DNA of 64,000 bases from Candidatus Manganitrophus sp. (GTDB taxonomy: Bacteria > Nitrospirota > Nitrospiria > SBBL01 > Manganitrophaceae): NCBI GenBank assembly GCA_028865235.1, contig CP114561.1:1260001-1324000 (forward strand). The letters run 5' to 3'. This document shows positions 45,469 through 55,667 of the stretch, in pieces. Both the position numbers and the translations under genes were made by a program. Positions within the stretch are counted from its first letter, which is position 1. Every line of letters begins with the position of its first letter. A model generated the notes under the pieces. It saw nothing but the letters and a program-made list of their open reading frames with translations. It was not told where the DNA came from and searched no databases.

Positions 45469-45846
45469 CTAGTTGAGACCTTCTTGAAGATGGTGCCGTA
45501 CCTTCTGGAGAACTTCGCCGGGGTTGATCGGCTTTACGATATAATCCTTGGCACCCAATTCCATCCCCCGCGCCTTGGAGACCGGATCGACCTTGGCGGA
45601 GATAATCAGCACCGGGATCTGGTTCATCCCCGGATCGGCCCGCATCGCCTCCATGACCCCAAAGCCGTCCAGCTTCGGCATCATGAGATCCGAAAGGACC
45701 AGCGCCGGTCTTTCCTGTTGAACCTTCTCAACCGCCTCGACCCCGTCTCTCGCCGCCACGACGATATATCCCCCCCGTTTGAGTACGGCCGTTAAGATCT
45801 GAACCGTATCTTGGTTATCGTCGACGACTAAAATCTTTTTTTGCAC
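45469..45846 (-). CDS. Single-domain response regulator
   Basis: The protein has 125 residues, only a receiver domain. Phospho-acceptor D53 lies in LVLSDLMMPKLDG; the acidic pair is at DD (9-10) and the conserved Lys is in KDYIVKPI. There is no output domain, so it would act by protein contact like CheY or Spo0F-type proteins. No histidine kinase is adjacent; the nearest is the hybrid kinase at 52647-55487. Confidence 0.87.
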   Translation of the reverse strand: MQKKILVVDDNQDTVQILTAVLKRGGYIVVAARDGVEAVEKVQQERPALVLSDLMMPKLDGFGVMEAMRADPGMNQIPVLIISAKVDPVSKARGMELGAKDYIVKPINPGEVLQKVRHHLQEGLN

Positions 45847-46497
45847 GGATCTTCACCTCCTGGTTACGACAAAGAGGAAAGCTGGAACCTCCCCCTCGCG
45901 TGTGGAACGACACTTTCCTACAGTATAGCCGATTGTGGTGTCCATGCAGACTCCTCTTCACAGAGTCCACTCAACGCCTTCAATGCAAGCCGTCTCTACC
46001 ACCGCGCACTTTATCAATCCGAGCGATCGGAAGCCCATCCCGTTGAAACATGCAAATCCATTCACCCATCTTCAAGTAGACATCAATGACGAATCATCTC
46101 GTCGGGCCCGTAGGAGCGATCGCGCTGACCCCAGGGGGTGTTGGAACGCGCTGAATCGAATAAAAAACAAGAGCAGAATCGAAGAAGCAATGGGCGATCA
46201 CGGAGACAGCGTTTCATTGTATCACTACCTTTCAAGGAAATACAAGGAAGGAGTCGCGCGCCCTCGCCCGCTCAAGGTCTGTCTCGGTTCAGGATCAGTT
46301 GTAACCCAAGCTCATCAATGCCATTCCACATCGGCTGCCTCTGGTCCAGCTACCGGCATAAGTTTTGCTTTTTTGCTTTTGATGAGAGGATTGGAAAAGA
46401 TGAGGATGAAACGATGCGCGATACGAGGCGGTCTTGGGGGCGCTGACGCGCCGGAGAGAAGCGGCCTAACTGGAAAGCGGCGACCGCTTCGAGCCGA
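45847..46497. other. 650-base region without a recognised gene
   Basis: No frame in this stretch has both a start signal and a recognisable product, and I find no tRNA, attC or strong repeat. A short inverted pair GGTCTTGGGGGCGCTGACGCGCC lies near 46430. Promoter elements for the response regulator presumably lie close to 45850. Confidence 0.4.
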
Positions 46498-48903
46498 TTA
46501 CTGTCCCAAAAGAACAGAGACCGAGTTCCCGCTCCGATTCACCACGACGAGATCGCGTAAGGCATTCGGATCGACAGGATCATCATCAAAATACCCCGCG
46601 GCGGCGGCCACCGGATTTTTACTCGTCCCGAGGGTGATCTCAAGCGAGGGGCCAAACGTGCCGTCTCCGACCCCCACATAAACCGTGACCGACTGCGTCT
46701 CGACGGCGGTGCGGAAATTCGGAATGACCAGGTCCGGTTTTCCATCGCCGTTAAAGTCGCCGACCTCGATCCCTTGCGGCTCCAGTCCCACCGGGAAGCG
46801 GGTCGGCGCGGCAAAACCGCCGGCCCCGTCGTTCAGGAAGATCGAAACGCTCCCGCTCTCATTATTCACCGCCGCCAGATCGGGAGTGCCGTCTTCGTCG
46901 AAGTCCTCCGAAACCAAGGCCACTGGCCGATGGAACGCATCGGTCCCGATCGAAAAGGAGACCGGCGGATCAAACGTGCCGTCCCCGTTCCCCGAGAGAA
47001 GGGAGATCTCATTGGTTAAGCTGTTGGCAACGATCAGATCAAGGTTCATATCCCCGTCCAGATCAACGGCGACGACTCCCGAAGGGCTGGTTTCCGCCGG
47101 AAAGAGAACCGGCGTGCTGAATCCTCCCGCCCCGTCTCCCAGGAGGAAGGAGACATTTCCGATGCCGTTCATCACCGCGGTGACGGCCACATCGTCGTTT
47201 CCATCCTCGTTGAAGTCGGCGACGGCCAAGTCGGAGGGGAAGGTCCGGCCGCTGTCGTCCGGATCGATCCAAAGATCAAACGAGACGGCCGCCGCGAAGC
47301 CCCCCCGGTATTGAGAAGCAGCGTCATCGTTCCCACGGCGCCGTTGGAAACGACAAGATCAGGCATGCCGTCCTTATTAAAGTCTCCCAAGGCGAGATGC
47401 TGCGGAAAACCCTGCACACCGGGAGGGGTCGCCGGAAAATGGACGGCGGCATCGAACGTGCCGTCTCCGTTCCCGGTCAACAGCGAGACCTCGTGGGTCG
47501 CAAAATTCACCACGGCCAAATCGAATAGATCACCCGCATCGAATTTCGCCACCACGACATCGTTTGGGCTTCCTCCACCCCGGACCGGAAATTCATTCGG
47601 CTGACCGAGAAAGGGGAGGATGAAGCTCTGATCCGCTCCGAAGCTGGTTCCCCTATCGTTGCTCGCGACGATTCGATAGTGATAGGGAGTGTTCGGTAGC
47701 AGACCAGTTAAACTATCGGACACCGACACGAAAGTATTCCCGCCCGGCTTTGTTTGCGGCGTCGTGGTTCCGCCATATGCCGTCGTCGTCCCCCATTCGA
47801 AGTAAACGTCTGTTTGCCCTGAGAATCCAAGTGGGTTCACCTCCCCATGTAAGATCGCCGTGCCGGTCTTTAACACCTCGCTCGGAGGCAACGTCACCAC
47901 CGCCGGGGGCGGGGTCGGAATCGGCATCGCCGAGGCCTCCTCGGACGGAAGGCTTTCCCCGTGAGCATTCTCCGCTGTAAGAATGTAATGGTAAGTGGTG
48001 TTGTTCGTGAGGGCGGTGTGAGTATAGCTGGTGCCGGAAAGATTAGAAATTTTTGTTCCGTTGTCCGGGGTCACCCCCGCCGCCGTCCCCCAGTAGACAT
48101 TGTAAAACTGCGCCCCTGCGGCAGCATTCCAATGGAGGATGACCTCACTGTCGGCCGCGGAAGCGGTCAGGTTTGTCGGTTGCACCGGAACGGTGTCCGC
48201 CGCAAAGGGGGTCGCCGAAACCTCGGCCGACTCCTCGCTCTGGCCCAGACTGTTCTGGGCGGTGACGACGAAAAAGTAGGTCGTCCCGTTGGTCAGGCTG
48301 TCTTCGATATAGACCGTCGCGCCTCCCGGAACCTGGGTCCGATTTCCGCCGACAATGGTGTTCCAATTGTCTCGGTTGATCCCGGAAACGGTCGCCCTGT
48401 AGAGGAAATAACTCGAGGCGCCGGTGACGGAGTTCCATTCCAGGGTGACCTGACCGTCCGCGGCGATCGCTCTCAATCCGGTGGGAGGGAGAGGAAGCGC
48501 GGTCGACATCGGTGTCGCGGAGACCTCGGCCGATTCCACGCTTTCCCCCGCTTCATTCAGCGCCGTGACGACAAAATAATAGGTGGTTCCGTCGAAGAGG
48601 TCGCTCTGCGTGAAGGGACCGGCGGCCGCGGGATTCCGCTTCCCGAAAGGGAGGGTCTCGTAATTCGTTTTCGTCACCCCAGAACTGGCCGCCACGTAGA
48701 CATGGTAGGAGGTCGCCCCGTCGACCGGGTCCCATCCGATCACAACCGCCCCGCTGAATGCGGTCACAGCGACCCCGGTCGGCGCGGCGGGAGGACGGCC
48801 CCCCCGATGCCGACTCCCCCTCCCCGCCCGCAGGCGTGAAGAGATAAAGCAATCATGAGAAAAAAATCCCTGCTCCCCGTAAGGAGAGAGGGCTTATTTT
48901 CAT
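46498..48903 (-). CDS. Large lipoprotein with FnIII domains and VCBS/FG-GAP repeats (several apparent frameshifts)
   Basis: The gene codes for about 800 residues. The start MKISPLSLRGAGIFF leads to a lipobox (LSLHAC) across the A7 run at 48860-48866; a further shift is at C7 48799-48805. The first part has three to four fibronectin type III domains (repeated GLRAIAADGQVTLEWNSVTGA-like starts); the second has seven or more FG-GAP/VCBS repeats (GDFNKDGMPDLVVSNG, DFNEDGNDDVAVT). A third shift is at C7 47300-47306. The product should be surface exposed, with Ca-binding propeller repeats. No neighbour explains its role. Confidence 0.75.
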
Positions 48904-49005
48904 CCGGTTCATTGTTTTTCCAAGCGTTTCATACTTCATTTGAGTGTAACAGCCGATCCCCCTTTTGACAAGAAAACGGCCGTTCCGTCGTGCCATGTCT
49001 GATCC

Positions 49006-49034
49006 TTGACGTGTCCCAGCCAATCCTCTATAAT
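49006..49034 (+). promoter_or_regulatory. Near-consensus sigma70 promoter of lysS
   Basis: TTGACG (49006-49011), a 17-base spacer and a perfect TATAAT (49029-49034). The lysS ATG lies 78 bases downstream of the -10 box. The intervening leader shows no clear T-box or hairpin. Confidence 0.75.
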
Positions 49035-49111
49035 GATTTGATTTTTGAAAGGATTCTCACCGCTCAGAGAGTTATCCCAGCCCCAATACGAATTGAGGAG
49101 TTTCATCCTAG

Positions 49112-50619
49112 ATGGAAGAGACCAACGACCAGATTGTCCAGCGGATCAAGAAGCTGGAGAGCCTCCGCGCCGCCGGGATCGATCCATACGGCGCCCGCTT
49201 CGAGGGGAAGACACCGCTCGCCGAGATCGTCGAGAAACATCACTCCTCGACCAAAGAGACCCTTGAGGCGCAGCCGGTTTCCTATAAGATCTCAGGGAGG
49301 ATGATCTCGCTTCGCCGTTTCGGCAAAGCCGCTTTTTCGCACCTGCAAGACGCCGCCGGGCGGCTTCAGGTCTACTTCAAGAAAGACCATCTGGGGGAGG
49401 CCGGTTACGATCTCTTCGAGAAGCTCGATATCGGCGACTACATCGGAGTCGAAGGTCCCCTTTTCCGGACGAAGACCGACGAGCTGACCCTTCAAGCCAA
49501 TCGCCTGACCCTTCTCTCCAAATCGCTCCGGCCCCTTCCCGAGAAGTGGCATGGGTTGACCGATGTCGAAACCCGCTATCGAATGCGATATGTCGATCTG
49601 ATCGCCAACCCGGAAGTTCGGAAGGTCTTTGCGCTCCGCAGCATGATCATCGATTCGATCCGCCGCTTTCTGACACAGCATGATTTTCTGGAAGTGGAGA
49701 CACCGATGATGCACCCGATTCCCGGCGGGGCCGCGGCGCGTCCCTTCATCACCCACCACAACACCCTGGGGGTCGATCTTTATCTGAGAATTGCGCCGGA
49801 GCTTTATCTGAAGCGGCTGATCGTCGGGGGGTTCGAGCGGGTCTTCGAGATCAACCGGAATTTTCGGAACGAAGGGATCTCGACGATTCACAACCCCGAA
49901 TTCACCATGCTCGAATTCTACATGGCCTACGCCGATTACCGGGATTTGATGTCGTTCACCGAATCGCTCATTACCACCGTGGCGAAGGAGGTATTGGGGA
50001 CGCTGACGTTCGAATACCAAGGAAAGCAAATTGATCTGACCCCCCTTGGCGCCGGCTCGCTTATCTTGATGCGATTGCGGAGAAATATCAGGTCGCCGTG
50101 AGCGACCTCTCCGATCCGCAGAAGGTCGCCGAGCTGATGCAGCGGGCGGGGCTGCCGATCAAACAAGGCGCCTCTCTCGGAAAACAGTTGAACGATCTTT
50201 TTGAGATGACGGTCGAGCCGGAGCTGACGGGACCGGTCTTCATCACCGACTATCCGACGGAGATCTCACCGCTGGCAAAGCGGAAGCCGGACCAGCCGCA
50301 TCTCACCGAACGGTTTGAGATGTATATCGCCTCGCGCGAGATCGCAAACGCCTTCTCCGAATTAAACGACCCGCACGATCAGCGATCCCGCTTCGAATCG
50401 CAGGTGGCCCAGCGTGCGGCCGGCGATCTGGAAGCCCATGTGATGGATGAGGACTACCTCCGCGCTCTGGAATACGGGATGCCCCCGACCGCGGGGGAAG
50501 GGATCGGGATCGACCGGCTGGTGATGTTGTTGACCAACCAGAGCTCGATTCGCGACGTGATCCTCTTTCCGCAGATGAGACCGGAACACCGCTCCCCCTC
50601 CGCCGCGGAGAAGGAATAA
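49112..50619 (+). CDS. lysS: Lysyl-tRNA synthetase, class II (apparent frameshift)
   Basis: Charges tRNA-Lys. About 502 residues: an OB anticodon-binding domain (about 55-150, with [20 protein letters not shown]) and a class II catalytic core with [18 protein letters not shown] (motif 1 region), RNFRNEGIS (motif 2) and [10 protein letters not shown] (motif 3). The frame changes at C6 50040-50045; correction reads [20 protein letters not shown], the standard sequence. Sequencing error is almost certain. It has its own promoter and precedes lolC by about 20 bases. Confidence 0.94.
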
Positions 50620-50640
50620 TTTCGCAACGGAAAGGATGGG

Positions 50641-51948
50641 ATGGCATTTCCTTACGAATTTTTCGTCGGCCTTCGCTACCTGAAGGCCAAACGGCGCCAA
50701 AAAAGCATTTCCCTGAATACGCTGATCTCGATCGGCGGGGTCATGGTCGGTGTCGCTGCACTGATCGCCACCCTTGCCGTCATGACCGGCTTCAAGGAAG
50801 ACCTCCGCGATAAGATCCTCGGGACCAACTCCCACATCGTCATCACCGACCGGACCCGGGAAGAGATTCCTGAATATCCCCGGCTGGTCGACGAGGCGAA
50901 GAAGGTTCCGCAGGTGGTCGCCGCCACCCCCTTTATCTTCAGACAGGTCCTCCTCTCCTCCGATACCAATGTCTTCGGCGTGGTTCTGCGCGGCATTAAC
51001 CCCGAAACCGAAGCGGAGGTCACCGAGATCGGCAAAAACATCGTCGAAGGACGGCTCGACTACCTCACCAATCCTCCCGAATCTTCTCTTCCAGAAGAGG
51101 GAATCGAGGAGACGGAAGGGGAGCCGGCGAAGGTACTTCCCGGCATTATTATCGGCAGGGAGCTGGCGGGGCGATTGGGGGCGTTTCTCGGAGATCGGAT
51201 CAATATCGTCTCGCCGGTCGGCAAAGAGGGGACCTCGATCGGCAAATCGCTGACCGGCCCCATGGGTTTTACACCGAAGATTCGGAAATTCCGGGTGGTC
51301 GGCATCTTCGACTCCGGCATGTACGAATATGACTCTTCGCTCGCCTACATCTCGATCAAAGAGGCGCAGAACTTCTTCAACCTCTCCGACGTCGTCACCG
51401 GGATCGAGGTGAAGGTTGACGACATCTTCATCGCCGACCGGGTGGCGCAGCAGATCGAGACCCATCTTGGTTTTCCTTACCAGGCGCGCGACTGGATGAA
51501 GCTTAACCGGAACCTCTTCTCGGCGCTCCAGCTTGAAAAGATGATGATGTTCATTATCCTCGTCTTGATCATTCTGGTCGCCTCTTTCAACATCGTCAGC
51601 ACCCTCACGATGACGGTGGTTGAAAAGAGCCGGGAGATCGCCATTCTGAAGGCGATGGGGGCGACGCGAGACTCGATCATGCGGATCTTCATGCTGGAGG
51701 GGGTGATCATCGGCCTGGTGGGGGTGATCCTTGGAACGCCGTTGGGACTCGTCGTTTGTTGGTTGCTTCAGAAGTTTTATACGCTGCCGGCCGACATCTA
51801 CTACATCAGCCACCTGCCGGTGAAGATTAACGCGCTGGATGTCGTCATGGTCTCATTGGCGGCGGTCCTCATCGGTTTTTTCGCCACCCTCTACCCTTCC
51901 TGGCAGGCCGCCAAACTCGATCCCGCCGAAGCGCTGAGGTATGAGTAG
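50641..51948 (+). CDS. lolC: Lipoprotein-releasing system permease LolC/LolE-type
   Basis: The protein has 435 residues, with an N-terminal membrane helix (about 25-48), a large periplasmic domain (about 50-290) and three C-terminal helices with the FtsX fold, including [28 protein letters not shown]. LolC/LolE-type proteins extract lipoproteins from the inner membrane for LolA. A single permease gene with lolD suggests a homodimeric LolF-like arrangement instead of LolC plus LolE; no second permease is in the window. Confidence 0.88.
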   Translation: MAFPYEFFVGLRYLKAKRRQKSISLNTLISIGGVMVGVAALIATLAVMTGFKEDLRDKILGTNSHIVITDRTREEIPEYPRLVDEAKKVPQVVAATPFIFRQVLLSSDTNVFGVVLRGINPETEAEVTEIGKNIVEGRLDYLTNPPESSLPEEGIEETEGEPAKVLPGIIIGRELAGRLGAFLGDRINIVSPVGKEGTSIGKSLTGPMGFTPKIRKFRVVGIFDSGMYEYDSSLAYISIKEAQNFFNLSDVVTGIEVKVDDIFIADRVAQQIETHLGFPYQARDWMKLNRNLFSALQLEKMMMFIILVLIILVASFNIVSTLTMTVVEKSREIAILKAMGATRDSIMRIFMLEGVIIGLVGVILGTPLGLVVCWLLQKFYTLPADIYYISHLPVKINALDVVMVSLAAVLIGFFATLYPSWQAAKLDPAEALRYE

Positions 51949-51962
51949 CTTGGAATATATCG

Positions 51963-52631
51963 ATGATTGAAGTGATCGACCTCTACAAATCGTTTCCGAT
52001 CGCCGGCAAGGAGCTGGTCATCCTGAAAGGGGTAACGATCGGAATCCAAAAGGGAGAGCTGTTGGCGATCGTCGGGGCGTCGGGGGTCGGCAAAAGCACG
52101 CTGCTCCATCTCCTCGGCGCGCTCGACCGCCCAACCTCCGGGAAGGTCTTCTTTGAAGGGATCGACCTCTTCTCCCGCTCCGACCGGGAGCTGGCCGAAT
52201 TCCGGAATCGGAAGATCGGTTATGTTTTTCAGTTTCATCATCTTCTTCCCGAATTCACGGCGCTCGAAAATGTCATGATGCCGGGATTGATCCAACGGAT
52301 GGAGCGTCAGAAGATCGAAGCAGCCGCTCAGGAAATGCTCGAAGCGGTCGGGTTGGGTCATCGGCTGACCCACCGGCCGGGGCAACTCTCCGGGGGGGAG
52401 CAGCAACGGGTCGCCATTGCACGGGCGCTGGTCCTGCAGCCGCAATTAATTCTGGCCGACGAGCCGACCGGAAATCTCGACACCCACACGAGCGATGAGG
52501 TCTTCTCCCTGCTAAAAAAGCTCAACCGGGAAAGGGGAACCACCTTCGTCCTGGTGACGCATAACGAGAAGCTGTCGCTTCAGGCCGATCGGCTCATCAA
52601 AATGGTCGATGGGAAAATTGAAGGGGCGTAA
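51963..52631 (+). CDS. lolD: Lipoprotein-releasing ATPase LolD
   Basis: This ABC ATPase has 222 residues, with Walker [10 protein letters not shown] (near 40), the LolD-type Q-loop [19 protein letters not shown], signature [15 protein letters not shown] and Walker [13 protein letters not shown]. It follows lolC by 14 bases on the same strand. It provides energy for lipoprotein release. Confidence 0.92.
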   Translation: MIEVIDLYKSFPIAGKELVILKGVTIGIQKGELLAIVGASGVGKSTLLHLLGALDRPTSGKVFFEGIDLFSRSDRELAEFRNRKIGYVFQFHHLLPEFTALENVMMPGLIQRMERQKIEAAAQEMLEAVGLGHRLTHRPGQLSGGEQQRVAIARALVLQPQLILADEPTGNLDTHTSDEVFSLLKKLNRERGTTFVLVTHNEKLSLQADRLIKMVDGKIEGA

Positions 52632-52646
52632 AGGGAACGCGTCGGA

Positions 52647-55487
52647 TCAGCGGGAATTCGCTTCGTCCGAGGATCGATCGGGGGCCCGATGCTCCTCCCT
52701 CGGAAGTCCGATCAGGCCCGCCACCACGGCGACCAATCCCGCGGGATCGACCGGCTTGGGAACATGCTTTTGAAAACCGGCCATGAGGGCCCGCCGTCGA
52801 TCGGCCCTTCCGGCATAAGCGGTCAACGCCACCGCCGGAACGCTCCCTTCCCCGCGCTCGGCCTCTCGCGCCCGGACCCTCCGGATCAGGGAATAACCAT
52901 CCTCTCCCGGCATCTCAATATCGCTCACCAAAAGATCGGGTTTTTTCCGCTTGAGCCTGTCGATTGCCTCTCGGGCCGATGAAACGGTGATCACCCGGGC
53001 GCCCGATCTTTGAAGAATCAGGGTGAGCAGTTCACGGGCGTCGGCCTCATCGTCCACTAAGAGGATTTCAACTCCGTCCAACAACCTCGTGGAAGTCAAC
53101 GGGAGCATTCCCTCCTCCGGGCGTTTTATCTCCGGATCAAGCGATCCCGTGGAGGGAACCTTGACCGGAAGGGTCACCGTGAAGTTTGCCCCTTTCCCCT
53201 CGCCGGGGCTATGAGCCGAGACGGTCCCGCCGTGGAGCTCCACCAGATGGCGGACGATCGCTAGGCCAAGCCCCAAACCCCCGTAAAACCGGGTACTCGC
53301 CCCTTCGGCCTGACGGAACCGATCAAAAACAAAAGGGATAAATTCGGGATGGATACCGATTCCCGTATCTTGTACTTGAATCTGAACGGCGGAGTCGATC
53401 CGATTGATCCGGACCTCCACCCGGCCTCCGGTCGAGGTGAACTTGATGGCGTTCGACAGTAAATTCCAGACGACCTGCTGCAAACGGTCCGGGTCGCCCG
53501 AAATCGGTCCGACTGTTTCATCCAAACGCGACTGAAGCGTGATTCCCTTCGCGTCCGCCGCCGTTTGCACCGTCTCAATCGCCGCCTCGATGACCGGCTT
53601 CAACTCGATCCAGCGAACATCGAGCCGAAGTTTTCCGGCGATGATCCGGGAGACATCGAGGAGATCATCGATCAACTGCGCCTGGGCCTTGGCGTTCCGC
53701 TCGATCGTTTCATAAGCCGATGTGACCGTCTCCCGATCCAGCTCTCCCATTTGCAGAAGACGGGCCCATCCGTAGATCGCGTTCAGCGGGGTGCGCAGCT
53801 CATGGGAGACGGTCGCCAAGAACTCATCTTTGGCCCGGTTGGCCGCTTCCGCCTCCTGCCGCGCCTGCTGCTCTCGCGTGAGCAGACCGACCCGCTCCTC
53901 CTCCGCCCGACGACGCTCGGTGACGTCGCTGGCCAGAATGAGCAGCGCCTTTCTCCCTTTGAATGAGATCGGACTGCGGATGACCTCCACATCGATGATC
54001 GTCCCGTCTTTCTTGCGATGCCGCCACACCCCGGCGGAGCGAAGGCCTAAAGCCACCTCTTTGAGAGCATCCGCGTTTTTTTGAGCCAACTTCGGGATAT
54101 CCTCCGGCGGACGGATCTCTTTGATCGTCATCGATAGAAACTCCTCCCGGGAGTAGCCGTAATGCCGGACCGCCGCTTCGTTCACCTCCAGAAAGGCCAT
54201 GCTCTCGATTTCATAAACCCACATCGGCTGCGGGTTGGTCTCAAAGAGAAGGCGATATTGGGCTTCGCTCTCCTGAAGTTTTTGCTCGATCCGTTTGCGC
54301 TCGGTGATATCGACCATTGAGGCGAGCCAACCGGTCAAGGTTCCGTGGCTGTCTCTCAACGGAACGGGAGTGACCAGGATATTGAATCGCTCCCCATCCC
54401 GGCGACAAAAACGGAGTTCAAATCCTCCCGACGGCACCTCCCCCTGGATTGTTTTTTGGAATGCCTCCCGGATCGCCTCCCGCTCTTCGGGGGGCCAGTA
54501 AACATACGGAGGCATTGCGCCGACCAACTCCGTTTCGCTCCATCCCACCATCTCGCAGAAAGCGCGGTTGACATAGGTCTGCCGTCCGTTCGGATCGGCC
54601 ACGGCGATCCCGTCCGGGATCGCCTCTTCGATCGCCCGCCGGAAAGCAAACTCATTTTGAAGCGTTTCCTCGGCCTGCTTGCGCGCGGTGACATCCATAC
54701 AGAGACCGACGAAACGCTCCGCCCCCCCGTTCGGATCGTAGAAGACGCGGCCGCGGGCCTCGACCCACGCTGTTTCCCCGTTCGGCTTGATGATCCGATA
54801 TTCTACGCCGTAGTCGGTCTTTTTTTCTTGGATGGTCTGTTGAACCCGATTTAAAACCCGGTTCAAATCGTCGGGATGAATATCGCGTTTGAAATCTTCA
54901 AAGGTGCCGCCGAATGTCCCCGGCGCCAGGCCATGAATCTTTTCGAGATTAGGAGACCAGGCGACCTTGCCGCTCCGGACATCGAATTCAAAGACCCCCA
55001 TTTTGCCGGCTTCGAGCGCGATCTTGAGAAGCTCCTCGCTCTTATGCCACGCCTTCTCCGTCCGCTGCTGCGCCGTGATATCTTGAACCAGAGAGAAGTA
55101 TCCTTTCACTTTTCCATCGGCCCAATGCGGGGAGTAAGTCGCCCGGATATACCGCTCCCCGCCCTCCCGATAAGGAACTTTACCGTCAAAAACGACACGC
55201 TCCCCTGAGAACACTTTTTCGATATAAGGAAGCAGGGCGGCATAAGCCCCCTCACCCAGGATCTCTTTGACATGTCGTCCATCAAGATCGGATGGTTTCT
55301 GGCCGAACCACTCTTCATACACCTTATTATTGAATCGGTATCGATGCCCCGCATCGACATAGGCGATGAGGGCCGGCACCGAATCGGTGATGAGACGGAG
55401 TTTCTCGATCTCCTCGGCCGCCCTTGCCCCTTCCAGTCCGTCTTCGCCTGCGGGCCTGGGGTCTTTTTTCTGCATATTTTCTTCCAT
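52647..55487 (-). CDS. Hybrid sensor histidine kinase with multiple PAS domains
   Basis: The protein has about 946 residues and is probably cytoplasmic, as no membrane helix is seen. Four PAS/PAC units occupy about residues 30-530, starting with SVPALIAYVDAGHRYRFNNK. The phospho-acceptor helix has ATVSHELRTPLNAIYGWA (HisKA), followed by a catalytic domain with NLLSNAIKFTSTGG and GGLGLGLAIVRHLVE. A C-terminal receiver (about 815-925) has LLVSDIEMPGEDGYS. I start at 55487 because upstream residues look like non-coding sequence. No cognate regulator is adjacent. Confidence 0.87.
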   Translation of the reverse strand: MEENMQKKDPRPAGEDGLEGARAAEEIEKLRLITDSVPALIAYVDAGHRYRFNNKVYEEWFGQKPSDLDGRHVKEILGEGAYAALLPYIEKVFSGERVVFDGKVPYREGGERYIRATYSPHWADGKVKGYFSLVQDITAQQRTEKAWHKSEELLKIALEAGKMGVFEFDVRSGKVAWSPNLEKIHGLAPGTFGGTFEDFKRDIHPDDLNRVLNRVQQTIQEKKTDYGVEYRIIKPNGETAWVEARGRVFYDPNGGAERFVGLCMDVTARKQAEETLQNEFAFRRAIEEAIPDGIAVADPNGRQTYVNRAFCEMVGWSETELVGAMPPYVYWPPEEREAIREAFQKTIQGEVPSGGFELRFCRRDGERFNILVTPVPLRDSHGTLTGWLASMVDITERKRIEQKLQESEAQYRLLFETNPQPMWVYEIESMAFLEVNEAAVRHYGYSREEFLSMTIKEIRPPEDIPKLAQKNADALKEVALGLRSAGVWRHRKKDGTIIDVEVIRSPISFKGRKALLILASDVTERRRAEEERVGLLTREQQARQEAEAANRAKDEFLATVSHELRTPLNAIYGWARLLQMGELDRETVTSAYETIERNAKAQAQLIDDLLDVSRIIAGKLRLDVRWIELKPVIEAAIETVQTAADAKGITLQSRLDETVGPISGDPDRLQQVVWNLLSNAIKFTSTGGRVEVRINRIDSAVQIQVQDTGIGIHPEFIPFVFDRFRQAEGASTRFYGGLGLGLAIVRHLVELHGGTVSAHSPGEGKGANFTVTLPVKVPSTGSLDPEIKRPEEGMLPLTSTRLLDGVEILLVDDEADARELLTLILQRSGARVITVSSAREAIDRLKRKKPDLLVSDIEMPGEDGYSLIRRVRAREAERGEGSVPAVALTAYAGRADRRRALMAGFQKHVPKPVDPAGLVAVVAGLIGLPREEHRAPDRSSDEANSR

Positions 55488-55618
55488 GTCGTTAACAAAG
55501 GATCGGCAATAGATATATGATATTAAGGGAATCGAGGAAAAAAATGCAACCCCATGACTGGATCGGAAATCGTCTAAGCGGACCCGATTGGAAGCAGGCA
55601 AGATCATGAAGCTCGAAC

Positions 55619-55650
55619 AAAAAAAGGGAGCGACCGAAAGGTCGCTCCCC
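55619..55650 (-). terminator. Intrinsic terminator after PorV-like gene
   Basis: A 10-bp perfect stem (GGGAGCGACC/GGTCGCTCCC) with a GAAA-type tetraloop; on the minus strand it is followed by seven T. It lies 18 bases beyond the PorV-like gene stop. Confidence 0.88.
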
Positions 55651-55667
55651 CTGTGAGAAAGTCAGGC

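Noticed and set aside
50362-51813. Minus-strand frame of 483 codons
   Set aside because: It lies opposite lolC and lysS, is very rich in His/Asp/Arg and is a typical shadow frame.
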